A stretch of 64,000 nucleotides of DNA from Actinomycetota bacterium (GTDB taxonomy: Bacteria > Actinomycetota > Actinomycetes > Nanopelagicales > Nanopelagicaceae). Shown here in pieces: positions 25,903-35,582 of this stretch. The notes beneath the pieces were generated by a model. It searched no databases. It was not told the origin of the DNA and saw only the letters and a program-made list of their open reading frames with translations. The position numbers and the translations under genes are program-made. How positions within the stretch are numbered: position 1 is the first letter of the stretch; each line of letters starts with the position of its first letter. Location of the stretch: positions 1 through 64,000 of the forward strand of contig JAPLBE010000018.1 of the NCBI GenBank assembly GCA_026392935.1, given 5' to 3'.

Positions 25903-26214
25903 CTAAATGGAGTGTTCGCTGCCCGTGGAATCTACGTAGAAAACAGTGGCAGTTGGGTCAAAATCTTTAATTACTTTCGCATCACTGGGTGTTCGACCTA
26001 CAGCAACGACGCTTTCAATTCCTGTGATTCCGGATGCAAGTGCCACGGTGAGAACCGCTTGTAGCGCATCGAGATTCAGTGATGGAGAAACTACATTTAC
26101 AGCAACATATGTGCGCCCAGTGGAATCGCGAAGGGCTGCGGCTTGTTCGGTTGCACTACGTGTCAATGTTGATGTTGCAAGGGTGACAAGTTTTGTATCT
26201 TCTGGATTATTCAT
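25903..26214 (-). CDS. cytidine-deaminase-fold protein lacking zinc-site motifs
   Basis: 103 residues from ATG 26214, which has GGAGG nine bases ahead; two earlier in-frame ATGs are too close to it. The segment RDSTGRTYVAVNVVSPSLNLDALQAVLTVALASG matches the first half of cytidine deaminase only in general pattern (described from overlapping short pieces). Neither the HAE nor the PCxxC zinc motif is present, where active deaminases require both. Actinobacteria often carry such a protein between the CBS-domain protein and era. It overlaps the CBS protein stop by 8 bases. Probably not a deaminase. Confidence 0.65.
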   Translation of the reverse strand: MNNPEDTKLVTLATSTLTRSATEQAAALRDSTGRTYVAVNVVSPSLNLDALQAVLTVALASGITGIESVVAVGRTPSDAKVIKDFDPTATVFYVDSTGSEHSI

Positions 26215-27142
26215 GCTCATCAACCTCCTCATCCAAACGCTCAATAATAACTGAACTGATGCGGCGTCTGCGACCTATTGGACGTTCAGATGTAATTGAG
26301 AATCCATGCAAATTAATCGTAGAACCTGCGATTGGTACTCGACCAAGTTTCTCTGCCATATATCCACCAACGGTGTCTACATCTTCAAATTCATCGCGAT
26401 CCATCTCGATTTTTAACTCATCAGCTAAATCTTCAATGTGCATCGAAGCCTTAGCGCGTGCTTTGGTCTCTGAGATCCAATTGAATTCTTCTACCCCATC
26501 ATCATATTCATCTGCGATTTCGCCAACGATTTCTTCAATGATGTCTTCGATTGTGATTATCCCGGCCGTTCCACCGTACTCGTCGACAACAATTGCTAAG
26601 TGAATCTGGTCGCGCTGCATCTCTTTAAGAAGTTCGGCAGCCTCTTTATTCTCTGGAACAAAAACAGCGGGGCGCATATGCTGCTCTACTTTTTCAGTGG
26701 TCTCGGCCTCATGATGATCTAGTGCACGCTTAGCCAAATCTTTCACATAGGCGATTCCGACGATTCGATCAATGTTCTCTCCGGTTACCGGTATGCGTGA
26801 ATAGCCAGAGCGAAGAGCAAGTGAAAGTGCTTGGCGAAGAGATTTGTCTTTTTCGATCCAGACCATGTCTGTGCGGTGAACCATCAATTCGCGCACCAAG
26901 GTATCCCCGAGTTCAAATACATTTTGCAACATTTCATGTTCATCTGACTCGACAAGACCTCGATCGTGAGCATGATCCATGAGTTCACGAAGTTCATTCT
27001 CGTTGGTGAATAATCCCCACTGGAAGCCTTTACCCGGTGTAATCAAATTTCCCAGAGCAATTACGCCCTTTGCAATTGGAGTATAGAGATAAGCAAGTGC
27101 GAGGCTTAACTTCCTGCCAAGTCGGTTCACTGTTTTTTCCAC
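26207..27142 (-). CDS. CorC/HlyC-type CBS-domain protein without the membrane domain
   Basis: 311 residues. Two CBS repeats start after about residue 80 (ELMVHRTDMVWIEKD, then VFVPENKEAAELLKEM) and the C-terminal transporter-associated domain follows (DIEDIIEEIVGEI, VDTVGGYMAEKLGRVP). Actinobacterial homologs usually begin with a ~150-residue DUF21 membrane domain. Here only about 40 hydrophobic-poor residues precede the CBS repeats. The GTG at 27142 overlaps ybeY by 16 bases. GTG 27130, overlapping its TGA, is an alternative. It is probably a soluble regulator of magnesium/cobalt efflux or ribosome-linked. Confidence 0.82.
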   Translation of the reverse strand: MEKTVNRLGRKLSLALAYLYTPIAKGVIALGNLITPGKGFQWGLFTNENELRELMDHAHDRGLVESDEHEMLQNVFELGDTLVRELMVHRTDMVWIEKDKSLRQALSLALRSGYSRIPVTGENIDRIVGIAYVKDLAKRALDHHEAETTEKVEQHMRPAVFVPENKEAAELLKEMQRDQIHLAIVVDEYGGTAGIITIEDIIEEIVGEIADEYDDGVEEFNWISETKARAKASMHIEDLADELKIEMDRDEFEDVDTVGGYMAEKLGRVPIAGSTINLHGFSITSERPIGRRRRISSVIIERLDEEVDEHE

Positions 27143-27561
27143 TCTTCTACTATTTTTTCTTGGAGTGCAAACATGACTTTTTCTTCATCTTTGTCAACAT
27201 GGTCATAACCAAGTATGTGCAGTAATCCATGTGTAGCAAGAATATACATCTCGTGTTCGACGCTGTGACCTGCTTGCACGGCTTGCGCTGCTGCAACAGC
27301 AGGTGCAATCACGATATCTCCAAGAGTTACGACGTCACCCTTATTCTCAGGCATGTCCATTGGAAATGAGAGCACATCGGTAGGTCCATCTTCTTGCATC
27401 CACTTAATGTGAAGTTCCTCCATCTCCTGAACATCGATGAAGCTCATGGAAACTTCGCACTCGGGATTAAGATCCATATATGTGATTCCATAGTTAATAA
27501 GAGAGGTAATTTCCTTTTCTGGGATAAGCGCGCCAGATCTATTAACTAATTCAATGGTCAT
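27127..27561 (-). CDS. ybeY: endoribonuclease YbeY
   Basis: 144 residues. The three-histidine zinc motif is intact as THGLLHILGYDH near residues 109-120. EDGPTDVLSFPMD is the other conserved segment. It is a single-strand-specific RNase used in 16S rRNA 3'-end processing and 70S quality control. It lies 8 bases after phoH, the usual partner gene. Confidence 0.95.
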   Translation of the reverse strand: MTIELVNRSGALIPEKEITSLINYGITYMDLNPECEVSMSFIDVQEMEELHIKWMQEDGPTDVLSFPMDMPENKGDVVTLGDIVIAPAVAAAQAVQAGHSVEHEMYILATHGLLHILGYDHVDKDEEKVMFALQEKIVEEWKKQ

Positions 27562-27569
27562 GGCTCTGC

Positions 27570-28553
27570 TTAGTTGCTACGAAGTGGACGTGGAACAGAT
27601 TTGGTCGCATCGTATTTATCGTAAGCCTTCACAATATCTCCGATGAGACGGTGACGAACAACGTCATCCGCTGTTAGCTCCATAAATGAAATGTCATCAA
27701 CGCCATCGAGAATATCTCTAATAATTGCTAATCCTGATCGTTGTCCATTGGGCAGATCATTCTGGGTGACATCGCCTGTGATAACCATCTTTGAACCAAA
27801 ACCAAGGCGAGTCAAAAACATTTTCATTTGTTCTGGAGTTGTGTTTTGCGCTTCATCCAAAACAATAAAGGCATCATTTAGGGTGCGTCCTCGCATAAAT
27901 GCCAAGGGAGCAACTTCAATAATGCCAGTCTGCATCAGGCGTGGAATCGAATCTGAATCAATCATGTCGTGTAACGCATCGAACAGCGGACGAAGATATG
28001 GATCGATTTTTTCATTAAGAGTTCCTGGCAAGAATCCCAGCTTCTCTCCAGCTTCAACTGCAGGACGTGACAAAATGATGCGATTTACTTTCTTGGCTTG
28101 CAGGGCTGCCACAGCTTTTGCCATTGCAAGATAAGTCTTACCAGTACCAGCTGGGCCGATTCCAAATGTAATTGTGTTCTCTTCAATTGCATCGACATAC
28201 AGCTTCTGGTTTGCAGTTTTTGGACGAATTGTCTTGCCGCGATTAGAAACAATGTTAAGTGAAAGAACTTCTCCAGGATGCTGAGCTGGCTCTGCCTCTA
28301 ACATCGCAATGCTTCTGGTTACCGCATCAACATTAAGTGACTGTCCTGAACGAATCACAACCATCATTTCGTTAATGAGTTTTTCGAGTGCAAGGCAATC
28401 GATATGCGGACCGCGTAGAGTGATTTCATTTCCTCGAACTGTGACATTAACTGAAGGAAATGCCGCTTCTATTGCCAACATATTTGCATCGGAAACTCCG
28501 ACGAGTGAAACCATCGGAATGGCGGGTGGGACGGTGATTAACAGGCGTTCCAT
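27570..28553 (-). CDS. phoH: PhoH-family ATPase
   Basis: 327 residues. The N-terminal ~110 residues include a KH-like segment. The ATPase core has Walker A GPAGTGKTYLA and Walker B FIVLDEAQN, with ITGDVTQNDLP after it. It is a cytosolic RNA-associated ATPase thought to work with YbeY. It is flanked by rsmE upstream and ybeY downstream in the standard order. Confidence 0.94.
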   Translation of the reverse strand: MERLLITVPPAIPMVSLVGVSDANMLAIEAAFPSVNVTVRGNEITLRGPHIDCLALEKLINEMMVVIRSGQSLNVDAVTRSIAMLEAEPAQHPGEVLSLNIVSNRGKTIRPKTANQKLYVDAIEENTITFGIGPAGTGKTYLAMAKAVAALQAKKVNRIILSRPAVEAGEKLGFLPGTLNEKIDPYLRPLFDALHDMIDSDSIPRLMQTGIIEVAPLAFMRGRTLNDAFIVLDEAQNTTPEQMKMFLTRLGFGSKMVITGDVTQNDLPNGQRSGLAIIRDILDGVDDISFMELTADDVVRHRLIGDIVKAYDKYDATKSVPRPLRSN

Positions 28554-28585
28554 ATAGCTGAAAATCTATCGTTAATAGGGCGAAT

Positions 28586-29302
28586 TCACCACACGGAAAG
28601 TGCAGTGTTGACCGCAGAAAGAGCGGCCAAACCCGCATGTGCCGAACGCAGAACGGGTCTACCCATCACGACAACCTTGGCACCGGCTGCTGCAAAGGAA
28701 TCGACTTCTTCATCGGTTAATCCACCCTCTGGGCCAATGATGATTGCAATTCTCTTTGCGGCTGGACTAATAACTTGCGAAAGTTTTGCAGTAGCGCTTT
28801 CATGAAAGACCAGGGCGAGATCTACACGAGCAATCTCATCAATGATGTCTTCCGTTGTTGCTACTCCGACCACAGCCGGAATCCTAAAACGTCGAGATTG
28901 TTTACTTGCCTCACGCGCTGTTACTTGAAGTTTTTCAATCTTGTCATCAAATTTTCCAATACTTCTCGCTGCTTTCCACATCACTATTCGGTCTGCGCCG
29001 CCTTCGGTAGAAAGTTCGATTGCTTCCTTAACTCGATCTCCCTTGGGTATCGCCTGAATGACTGTGAATGAAGTACTCAGCGCTTCTTCAAAACCAGATT
29101 CAACAACTTCAACATGAAGAACCTTTTTCTCAGCTGTGCGCACTACAACTCGTGACCAAGCTCCGCTGCCATCACTGAGATTGAAGATATCCCCTACGTT
29201 TGTGCGTAGTACACGGATTGCATGCTGTGCATCTTCGTTTTTGAATTCGTATTTCTCGCCAATTGTTTTGGGTAGATCTTCAACGAAAAAGAGAGTGAGC
29301 AT
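28586..29302 (-). CDS. rsmE: 16S rRNA (uracil-1498-N3)-methyltransferase
   Basis: 238 residues of the SPOUT class. The N-terminal PUA-like part carries HAIRVLRTNVGD. The C-terminal knot has IIGPEGGLTDEE and VMGRPVLRSAHAGL, which bind S-adenosylmethionine. Its ATG shares one base with the dnaJ stop (TAATG), so the two are coupled. The dnaJ-rsmE pair is common. Confidence 0.93.
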   Translation of the reverse strand: MLTLFFVEDLPKTIGEKYEFKNEDAQHAIRVLRTNVGDIFNLSDGSGAWSRVVVRTAEKKVLHVEVVESGFEEALSTSFTVIQAIPKGDRVKEAIELSTEGGADRIVMWKAARSIGKFDDKIEKLQVTAREASKQSRRFRIPAVVGVATTEDIIDEIARVDLALVFHESATAKLSQVISPAAKRIAIIIGPEGGLTDEEVDSFAAAGAKVVVMGRPVLRSAHAGLAALSAVNTALSVW

Positions 29303-30417
29303 TAGCGGTTAAACGCATCTCTGAATTTTGAGAATAATCCTTCTTTATGTCCCTTAATCTTGACATCGCCCTCTTTTTCACCTCTCGACGATGCAAATTC
29401 TTTGAGCATCTTCTCTTGATCGCGACTAAGTTTGTGCGGAGTAGCAACATCAACATGAACGATTAAGTCGCCACGGTTGTTGGTTCGAAGGCGAGTCATG
29501 CCCTTGCCCTTGACGGGAATAGTTGTTCCGCTCTGAGTTCCAGCTTTAATATCTACCTTTACCGGGCCATCAAGGCATTCGACTTGCACCGATGTACCGA
29601 GCGCAGCTGCCGCGAATGAAACCTCGATAGCAATATGCAAGTTATCGCCATCACGAAGTAAGGATTCGTGATCAGATTCAACAATTTCTACATATAGATC
29701 ACCTGCAGGTCCGCCGCCTTGTCCGACTTCACCGCGTCCTGCCATCTGAATTCGGTTTCCGGTCTCAACGCCAGCAGGGACTTTAATGTTAATTGTCTGT
29801 CGAGCACGGACTCGACCATCGCCGCCGCACTCGCGACACGGATCTGTAATGACAGTTCCATAAGCAGAACAGTTATTGCATGGGCGGGATGTCATTACTT
29901 GACCAAGGAAAGATTTCTGGACAAATTGAGTTTCCCCGCGACCTTTACAGACAGGACACATTGTTGGCGCACTGTTGTTTGCAGTTCCTTGACCTTCGCA
30001 CTTATTACAAACAACAGCTGATTCCAGAGTTATATCTCGTTCAGTTCCAAAACAAGCTTCATTGAGATCTACTTCAATTCGAATAAGTGCATCTTGTCCT
30101 TGGCGCATACGTGGACGAGGTCCACGATTTCCACCGCCACCAAAGAATGCATCCATGATGTCGCTAAATCCACCGCCGCCGAATCCTCCACCGAATCCGC
30201 CTCCGAATCCACCTTGACCACCCATGTCATATTGCTGGCGCTTCTGCGGATCACTTAACGTGTCATAAGCAGCAGTAACTTCCTTAAATTTATTTTGTAC
30301 CTCTGGATCTGGATTTACATCCGGATGTAACTCGCGAGCAATTTTTCGATATGCCTTTTTGATGTCATCTTGTGACGCACCACGATCAAGTCCAAGCAGG
30401 CCGTAATAATCAGCCAT
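29302..30417 (-). CDS. dnaJ: molecular chaperone DnaJ
   Basis: 371 residues with all DnaJ parts: J domain with the HPD tripeptide (ELHPDVNP), a Gly/Phe-rich linker about residues 70-100, four Cys-x2-Cys-x-Gly-x-Gly-type repeats, and the C-terminal substrate domain. Third repeat reads CNNCSAYG, a weaker version. It recruits and stimulates DnaK. The gene is coupled to hrcA by a one-base overlap (TAATG), the usual DnaJ2 locus of actinobacteria. Confidence 0.96.
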   Translation of the reverse strand: MADYYGLLGLDRGASQDDIKKAYRKIARELHPDVNPDPEVQNKFKEVTAAYDTLSDPQKRQQYDMGGQGGFGGGFGGGFGGGGFSDIMDAFFGGGGNRGPRPRMRQGQDALIRIEVDLNEACFGTERDITLESAVVCNKCEGQGTANNSAPTMCPVCKGRGETQFVQKSFLGQVMTSRPCNNCSAYGTVITDPCRECGGDGRVRARQTINIKVPAGVETGNRIQMAGRGEVGQGGGPAGDLYVEIVESDHESLLRDGDNLHIAIEVSFAAAALGTSVQVECLDGPVKVDIKAGTQSGTTIPVKGKGMTRLRTNNRGDLIVHVDVATPHKLSRDQEKMLKEFASSRGEKEGDVKIKGHKEGLFSKFRDAFNR

Positions 30418-31154
30418 TACTTTGCGCTCTCAACAATATAGCGACCAACATAGCGAGCCACAGCAGATACTGCGGAGATAGAACCTGCATAGTCCATACG
30501 CGTAGGTCCAAGTACTCCAAGTGAACCAAGCGATGGATCTGCACCATAGCCAACTGTTACTAGTGAAGTTGTCTGCAAGTTTGTATCCAGCTGTTCGCTT
30601 CCGATAGTGACGTGCACTGTTGGATGCGCATCACTGAGAAGGCGTAGCAGCACAACTTGCTCTTCAAGTGCTTCCAGAATTGGAGAAAGAGTTGGGCCTA
30701 AGTCTTCTCCTGAGCGCGCAAGGTTTGCTGTTCCAGAAATAGCCATCATTTCGCGTCCATGAGAATCACCAATTTTTGGATACTTTACAACAGCAACTTG
30801 CTTAGTGATATCTGCCAACAACTTTGCACTGCGCTTTACTACATCGTCGAGGTCGTGAGCACCCTCTAAGAAAGTCTCAATTGCTCGTCGCTCTGCAGTC
30901 GATAGCGGCTTAACCGTCGCTAACTTATCCACAAAAAGTCTGTAACCAAGATCAGTAGGAATACGTCCAGCACTTGTATGTGGCTGAGTTATCAAGCCCT
31001 CTTCTTCAAGAACTGCCATCTCATTACGAATCGTTGCAGGACTAATCCCAAGGGCGCGCTTATCGGCAATTGCTTTTGAGCCGACTGGCACTTGCGTTTC
31101 CACGTATTCATCGACAATTGCGCGAAGAATTTCGAGGCGGCGATCACTGGTCAT
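30417..31154 (-). CDS. hrcA: heat-inducible repressor HrcA, shortened
   Basis: 245 residues against about 340 in other actinobacteria. The DNA-binding winged helix is intact ([17 protein letters not shown] and [18 protein letters not shown]). After the [10 protein letters not shown] segment the next conserved stretch ([27 protein letters not shown]) follows within about 20 residues, where relatives have a further ~90-residue dimerisation insert. The deletion is clean and in frame. DNA binding should persist but regulation may differ. No CIRCE inverted repeat is seen ahead of hrcA or dnaJ. Confidence 0.88.
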   Translation of the reverse strand: MTSDRRLEILRAIVDEYVETQVPVGSKAIADKRALGISPATIRNEMAVLEEEGLITQPHTSAGRIPTDLGYRLFVDKLATVKPLSTAERRAIETFLEGAHDLDDVVKRSAKLLADITKQVAVVKYPKIGDSHGREMMAISGTANLARSGEDLGPTLSPILEALEEQVVLLRLLSDAHPTVHVTIGSEQLDTNLQTTSLVTVGYGADPSLGSLGVLGPTRMDYAGSISAVSAVARYVGRYIVESAK

Positions 31155-31180
31155 AGTTTGGCAATCTTATCGCGCACGGG

Positions 31181-32299
31181 TTAGCGAAGCATTTCTTGCG
31201 TTAGGCGGTCAGCAATCATTCGTCCCGTAGGGGTAAGGGCCAGAGCGTTCTCTCGCTCGATGACGTGGCCACTTTTGATGTACTCCATCACGCGCTCATA
31301 CTGCGCAACAGTGAGTGCAGCTTTCTTTACGCCTTCTGGCATACGGATTGCGAGCATGATGTATTCCGATTTTTTCTGCTCATCGTTAAGTATTTCCGAA
31401 TCCTTTACTGGTGACTGACCTGCAAAGACTTTTTCCTTATATGCATTTGGATGTTTCACATTCCAGAATCGATTCTGATCTATATGCGAATGCGCACCCG
31501 GGCCAAGTCCCCACCAATTCGCAGATTTCCAATACGCAATATTGTGGCGGCATTGATGGCCTGCTTTAGACCAATTAGAAAGTTCGTACCATTTCAAACC
31601 TTTTTGTAGACATTGCTGGTCGATAAGTAAGTACATATCTGTCATTAAGTCATCATCTGGCATTGTGTATTCCCCGCGCTTAATCTGCGCAGCTAACTTT
31701 GTACCTTCTTCAATAATGAGTGCGTATGCGCTGATGTGATCGGTATTTAAAGAGAGTGCCTCTTTAACTGTGTTCGCCCAATCTGCCAAAGTCTCACCGG
31801 GTGCTCCATAAATGAGATCGACAGAAATTGATCCAAACCCAGCACGACGAGCCATATCTACAGCAAGGCGAACATTCTCCGGATTATGTGTGCGATCGAG
31901 AACTTTCAAGACTTCAGGATTTGATGATTGCATTCCGAAAGAGATTCGATTGAAACCAACAGAAATTAACTCGTTGAGTTTCTCTTGTGTTACTGAATCT
32001 GGGTTGGCTTCTAAAGTAATTTCGCAATCTTCTGTGACCCCGTTGCGCGCCTTAATTGCAGCAATGACTCGACCTAGATCTTTAGGTGGCAAGAGAGATG
32101 GAGTCCCTCCCCCAAAGAAGATTGTTGGCACAACATCAGTGGGCGCGGCATCTAACTCTTTTAAAACAGCATCAATGTAATCACCAGAGACGATTTCTAG
32201 AGTAGCTCCATGTTGTAGCTCTGATGGGGTGTAAGTATTGAAGTCGCAATACCCACAGCGACGTACGCAATAAGGGATATGTACGTAGAAAGAGAGCAT
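31181..32299 (-). CDS. hemW: HemW-type radical SAM heme chaperone
   Basis: 372 residues from ATG 32299. The open frame extends 32 residues into lepA but MLSFYVHIPYCVRRCGYCDF is the normal start. The cysteines CxxxCxxC bind the 4Fe-4S cluster. GGGTPSLLP and the C-terminal HemW domain follow. It resembles coproporphyrinogen dehydrogenase but, like other HemW, lacks the extra N-terminal features of HemN. It is thought to deliver heme. It lies 4 bases after lepA. Confidence 0.9.
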   Translation of the reverse strand: MLSFYVHIPYCVRRCGYCDFNTYTPSELQHGATLEIVSGDYIDAVLKELDAAPTDVVPTIFFGGGTPSLLPPKDLGRVIAAIKARNGVTEDCEITLEANPDSVTQEKLNELISVGFNRISFGMQSSNPEVLKVLDRTHNPENVRLAVDMARRAGFGSISVDLIYGAPGETLADWANTVKEALSLNTDHISAYALIIEEGTKLAAQIKRGEYTMPDDDLMTDMYLLIDQQCLQKGLKWYELSNWSKAGHQCRHNIAYWKSANWWGLGPGAHSHIDQNRFWNVKHPNAYKEKVFAGQSPVKDSEILNDEQKKSEYIMLAIRMPEGVKKAALTVAQYERVMEYIKSGHVIERENALALTPTGRMIADRLTQEMLR

Positions 32300-32303
32300 G
32301 ATT

Positions 32304-34184
32304 TTAGGATTCGAGCTTGCGCGCTGCTTTAATCTTTTCGATATCAGCATCGGTTGCAAGAGCTGCAACGAATGCTTCTTGTGGAACTTCAACACGTCCC
32401 ACCATCTTCATGCGCTTCTTACCTTCCTTCTGCTTCTCCAGAAGTTTGCGCTTACGAGAGATATCTCCACCGTAACATTTTGCAAGAACGTCTTTACGGA
32501 TTGCGCGGATAGATTCGCGGGCGATAATTCTTGAGCCAATTGCAGCTTGAATAGGAACTTCGAATTGCTGGCGTGGAATGAGTTCGCGAAGCTTGCCGGT
32601 CATCATCACGCCATATGAATATGCCTTATCTCGGTGAACAATTGCGCTAAAAGCATCGACTGCTTCGCCTTGCAAAAGAATATCTACCTTAACAAGATTG
32701 CCTTCTTCATCACCGAGTTCTTCATAGTCAAGAGATGCGTATCCGCGCGTACGAGATTTAAGTTGATCGAAGAAATCGAAGACAATTTCAGCAAGTGGCA
32801 AGGTGTAACGGATTTCCACGCGATCTTCTGAGATGTAATCCATTCCAAGCATGACACCGCGGCGCTCTTGGCAGAGTTCCATGATGGTTCCAATGAACTC
32901 TGAAGGCGCCAGAATCGTTGATTTTACGATTGGCTCTTTGACGTTATTGATCTTGCCGTCAGGGAATTCTGAAGGGTTGGTAACAACAAACTCTTTGCCA
33001 TCTTCCATCGTTACGCGATACACCACGTTGGGAGCAGTTGAAATAAGGTTTAGTTTTGCTTCGCGCTCTAAGCGTTCACGCACAATTTCCATATGGAGAA
33101 GACCAAGGAAGCCGCAACGGAAACCAAAACCGAGCGCTGCAGAACTTTCAGGTTCGTAGACAAGTGCTGCATCATTGAGCTGTAATTTTTCTAATGCATC
33201 GCGCAAGACAGGAAAATCTGCACCATCGAGCGGGAACAACCCTGAGAAGACCATTGGCTTAGGATCTTTATAGCCACCGAGTGGATCTTTTGTTGGCCGA
33301 GCGTAGTTTGTGATCGTATCTCCCACGCGAGATTGGCGAACATCCTTAACGCCAGTAATCAAATAACCTACTTCGCCAACACCAAGTCCTTTAGATGGAA
33401 GTGGTTCTGGGGAAATAACACCGACTTCAAGGGCCTCGTGTTTAACACCTGTAGAAAACATCTGAATTTGTTCGCGTGGATTGATGCGCCCATCAACAAC
33501 ACGAACATAGGTAACCACGCCACGGTAAGAGTCATAGACCGAGTCAAAGATCAGTGCGCGTGCAGGTGCATCAGGATCTCCGACGGGTGCGGGAATTTGA
33601 TCAATGATTTGATCGAGAAGATCTGCAACTCCATCGCCAGTTTTTCCAGAGACACGTAAGACTTCTTCAACTTTGCATCCAATCAGTCCAGCAAGTTCTG
33701 CTGCAAATTTCTCTGGTTGCGCATTAGGGAGATCAATTTTGTTGAGAACAGGAATAATTGTGAGGTTGTTCTCCATAGCAAGATAAAGGTTTGCAAGTGT
33801 CTGAGCTTCAATACCTTGTGCGCAATCAACGAGAAGTACTGCGCCTTCGCATGCAGCGAGCGAGCGCGAAACTTCATAGGTAAAGTCAACGTGTCCAGGT
33901 GTATCGATCATGTTCAGGATGTATTCCTGTCCATCGAGACCGCTGCGCCATGGCAAGCGAACTGCTTGTGACTTAATAGTGATTCCACGTTCGCGCTCGA
34001 TATCCATGCGGTCTAGATATTGCGCGCGCATATTGCGTGCTTCAACTACCTCTGTAATTTGAAGCATGCGATCGGCCAGCGTAGATTTGCCGTGATCGAT
34101 GTGAGCAATAATGCAGAAATTACGAATCTGCGCAGGATTTGTTGAAGCGGGTTGAGGCGCCTTGGCAATGGAGATTGCAGGCAC
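32304..34184 (-). CDS. lepA: elongation factor 4 (LepA)
   Basis: 626 residues, slightly longer than average because of a short N-terminal extension. The GTPase motifs are DHGKST (P-loop), DTPGHVDF and NKIDLP, then domains II, III and V and the LepA C-terminal domain with [24 protein letters not shown] (described from overlapping pieces). It back-translocates stalled ribosomes. It follows rpsT by 46 bases and precedes hemW. Confidence 0.96.
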   Translation of the reverse strand: MPAISIAKAPQPASTNPAQIRNFCIIAHIDHGKSTLADRMLQITEVVEARNMRAQYLDRMDIERERGITIKSQAVRLPWRSGLDGQEYILNMIDTPGHVDFTYEVSRSLAACEGAVLLVDCAQGIEAQTLANLYLAMENNLTIIPVLNKIDLPNAQPEKFAAELAGLIGCKVEEVLRVSGKTGDGVADLLDQIIDQIPAPVGDPDAPARALIFDSVYDSYRGVVTYVRVVDGRINPREQIQMFSTGVKHEALEVGVISPEPLPSKGLGVGEVGYLITGVKDVRQSRVGDTITNYARPTKDPLGGYKDPKPMVFSGLFPLDGADFPVLRDALEKLQLNDAALVYEPESSAALGFGFRCGFLGLLHMEIVRERLEREAKLNLISTAPNVVYRVTMEDGKEFVVTNPSEFPDGKINNVKEPIVKSTILAPSEFIGTIMELCQERRGVMLGMDYISEDRVEIRYTLPLAEIVFDFFDQLKSRTRGYASLDYEELGDEEGNLVKVDILLQGEAVDAFSAIVHRDKAYSYGVMMTGKLRELIPRQQFEVPIQAAIGSRIIARESIRAIRKDVLAKCYGGDISRKRKLLEKQKEGKKRMKMVGRVEVPQEAFVAALATDADIEKIKAARKLES

Positions 34185-34230
34185 TTAAGCGACCTTTATC
34201 TTCAGATAATCTTTAGAAGACGAGTTCGAA

Positions 34231-34500
34231 TTAACGAACGCCGGCTTTAGCAGCAGCCTTAGCCATTGAAGACTTCTTGTTTGCTGCAGCGTTCTTATGA
34301 AGAACACCCTTTGACACTGCAATATCGAGAGCCTTTGAAGCTGCGCGGAGTTCAGCAGTCGTTGCAGCAGAATCACCCTTAGCAACAGCGTCGCGGAATT
34401 TGCGAACAGCAGTCTTGATTGATGATGAGACAGACTTATTGCGAAGGTATGCCTTCTCGTTTGTCTTAATACGCTTGATCTGCGACTTGATATTTGCCAC
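34231..34500 (-). CDS. rpsT: 30S ribosomal protein bS20
   Basis: 89 residues, strongly basic and helical, starting [16 protein letters not shown] as in all S20 proteins. The start is GTG at 34500 with GGAG nine bases ahead. The protein binds 16S rRNA early in 30S assembly. About 104 bases without coding sequence separate it from holA and probably contain its own promoter. Confidence 0.96.
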   Translation of the reverse strand: MANIKSQIKRIKTNEKAYLRNKSVSSSIKTAVRKFRDAVAKGDSAATTAELRAASKALDIAVSKGVLHKNAAANKKSSMAKAAAKAGVR

Positions 34501-34604
34501 GTGAATTGCTCCGTTTATGTGTTTCTAGCCAAACCTTGTGATTTGTGCAGGTGCGTAGGTTATCAGCGCAGGCCTATGAGCCCAAAATCGAGAATGAGGT
34601 GGAA

Positions 34605-35555
34605 TTAACGCTGAGCGCGAGCGGCTGCGATGGTGGCAAGCGCCTTTTCCAGGGCAAATACGGGGTCTGATGAGGCGCCCTTTACATCGGCATCTGCCTT
34701 GGCGATTGCCTCTACAGCGCTCGCGATTCCACGAGGAGTCCAACTTTGTAATTGTCTGCGAGCTTTATCGATCTGCCACGGCGCCATTCCAAGTTCGCCT
34801 GCAAGTTCGAAAGATTTGCTTCCTTTATTTGTTCCCGAAACTTTAGCCAAACTGCGAAGCGATGATGCAATTGCCGATGTGACCATAACGGGATCTGTTC
34901 CGGTTTCAAGTGCGCTGCGCAATGTAACCAGGGCGATCGGAAGATTGCCATCGATAGTTGCATCGGCAACATCAAATCCTGTCGTTTCAATTCGACCCTG
35001 ATGAAATTTATCAACCATAGCTTCGTCAATAGCACCGGCTGGTGCATCGAGTGCGATTTGAGAGACTGCAGATTGCAATTCGCGGAGATCATTTCCGAGT
35101 GCGCCAACAAGTGCTTTAATCGCACCTGGTGTTGCTTTACGTCCTGAATCTAGGAATAAATCTCTGACAAAAGATTCTTTATCTGCCTCTTTTTTAATTG
35201 CTTCACACGAAATAATCTCTGGCTTAATCTTCTTAATTGCATCGAGTAGCGCTTTTCCTTTGACGCCACCTTTATGAATGAAGATTACTGTCATGGTTGG
35301 ATCGGGTTGGCTTAAATATCTGGTTATCTCATCCTTAGATTCATCAGGTAAATCTTGAAGATCTTTAACAACGAGTGCGCGCCGCTCGGAAAATAGCGAT
35401 GGAGCTAATCCATCGGCGATATCTCCTACTTGAGCATCTGCAGCCGAGACGGATGTGATTTCCGCTTTCTCTTCTTTGAGTTCTGCAAGTAATTTGGCGA
35501 GGGCTCTATCAGCGAGTGCGCCTTCTGGGCCGAGCAAAAGATAGAAGTCATTCAT
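34605..35555 (-). CDS. holA: DNA polymerase III subunit delta
   Basis: 316 residues from ATG 35555 (AGGAGG eight bases ahead; a GTG three codons earlier lies inside that Shine-Dalgarno). The start MNDFYLLLGPEGAL is the typical clamp-loader wrench. The core has helicase-like ATPase-fold elements and the helical C-domain NDLRELQSAVSQIALDA. It opens the beta clamp for loading onto DNA. It follows comEC by 28 bases. Confidence 0.9.
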   Translation of the reverse strand: MNDFYLLLGPEGALADRALAKLLAELKEEKAEITSVSAADAQVGDIADGLAPSLFSERRALVVKDLQDLPDESKDEITRYLSQPDPTMTVIFIHKGGVKGKALLDAIKKIKPEIISCEAIKKEADKESFVRDLFLDSGRKATPGAIKALVGALGNDLRELQSAVSQIALDAPAGAIDEAMVDKFHQGRIETTGFDVADATIDGNLPIALVTLRSALETGTDPVMVTSAIASSLRSLAKVSGTNKGSKSFELAGELGMAPWQIDKARRQLQSWTPRGIASAVEAIAKADADVKGASSDPVFALEKALATIAAARAQR

Positions 35556-35582
35556 ACACGACACCTCCTCAACCCGTTACGC

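Noticed and set aside
25870-31166. 12-mer GATAAGATTGCC shared by the regions before the FAH-family gene and hrcA
   Set aside because: Many exact 12-base pairs are expected by chance in 64 kb. Both simply contain a -10-like TAAGAT.
30417-31180. CIRCE element upstream of hrcA
   Set aside because: No TTAGCACTC-N9-GAGTGCTAA-like inverted repeat is present in the 26-base gap or the surrounding sequence.
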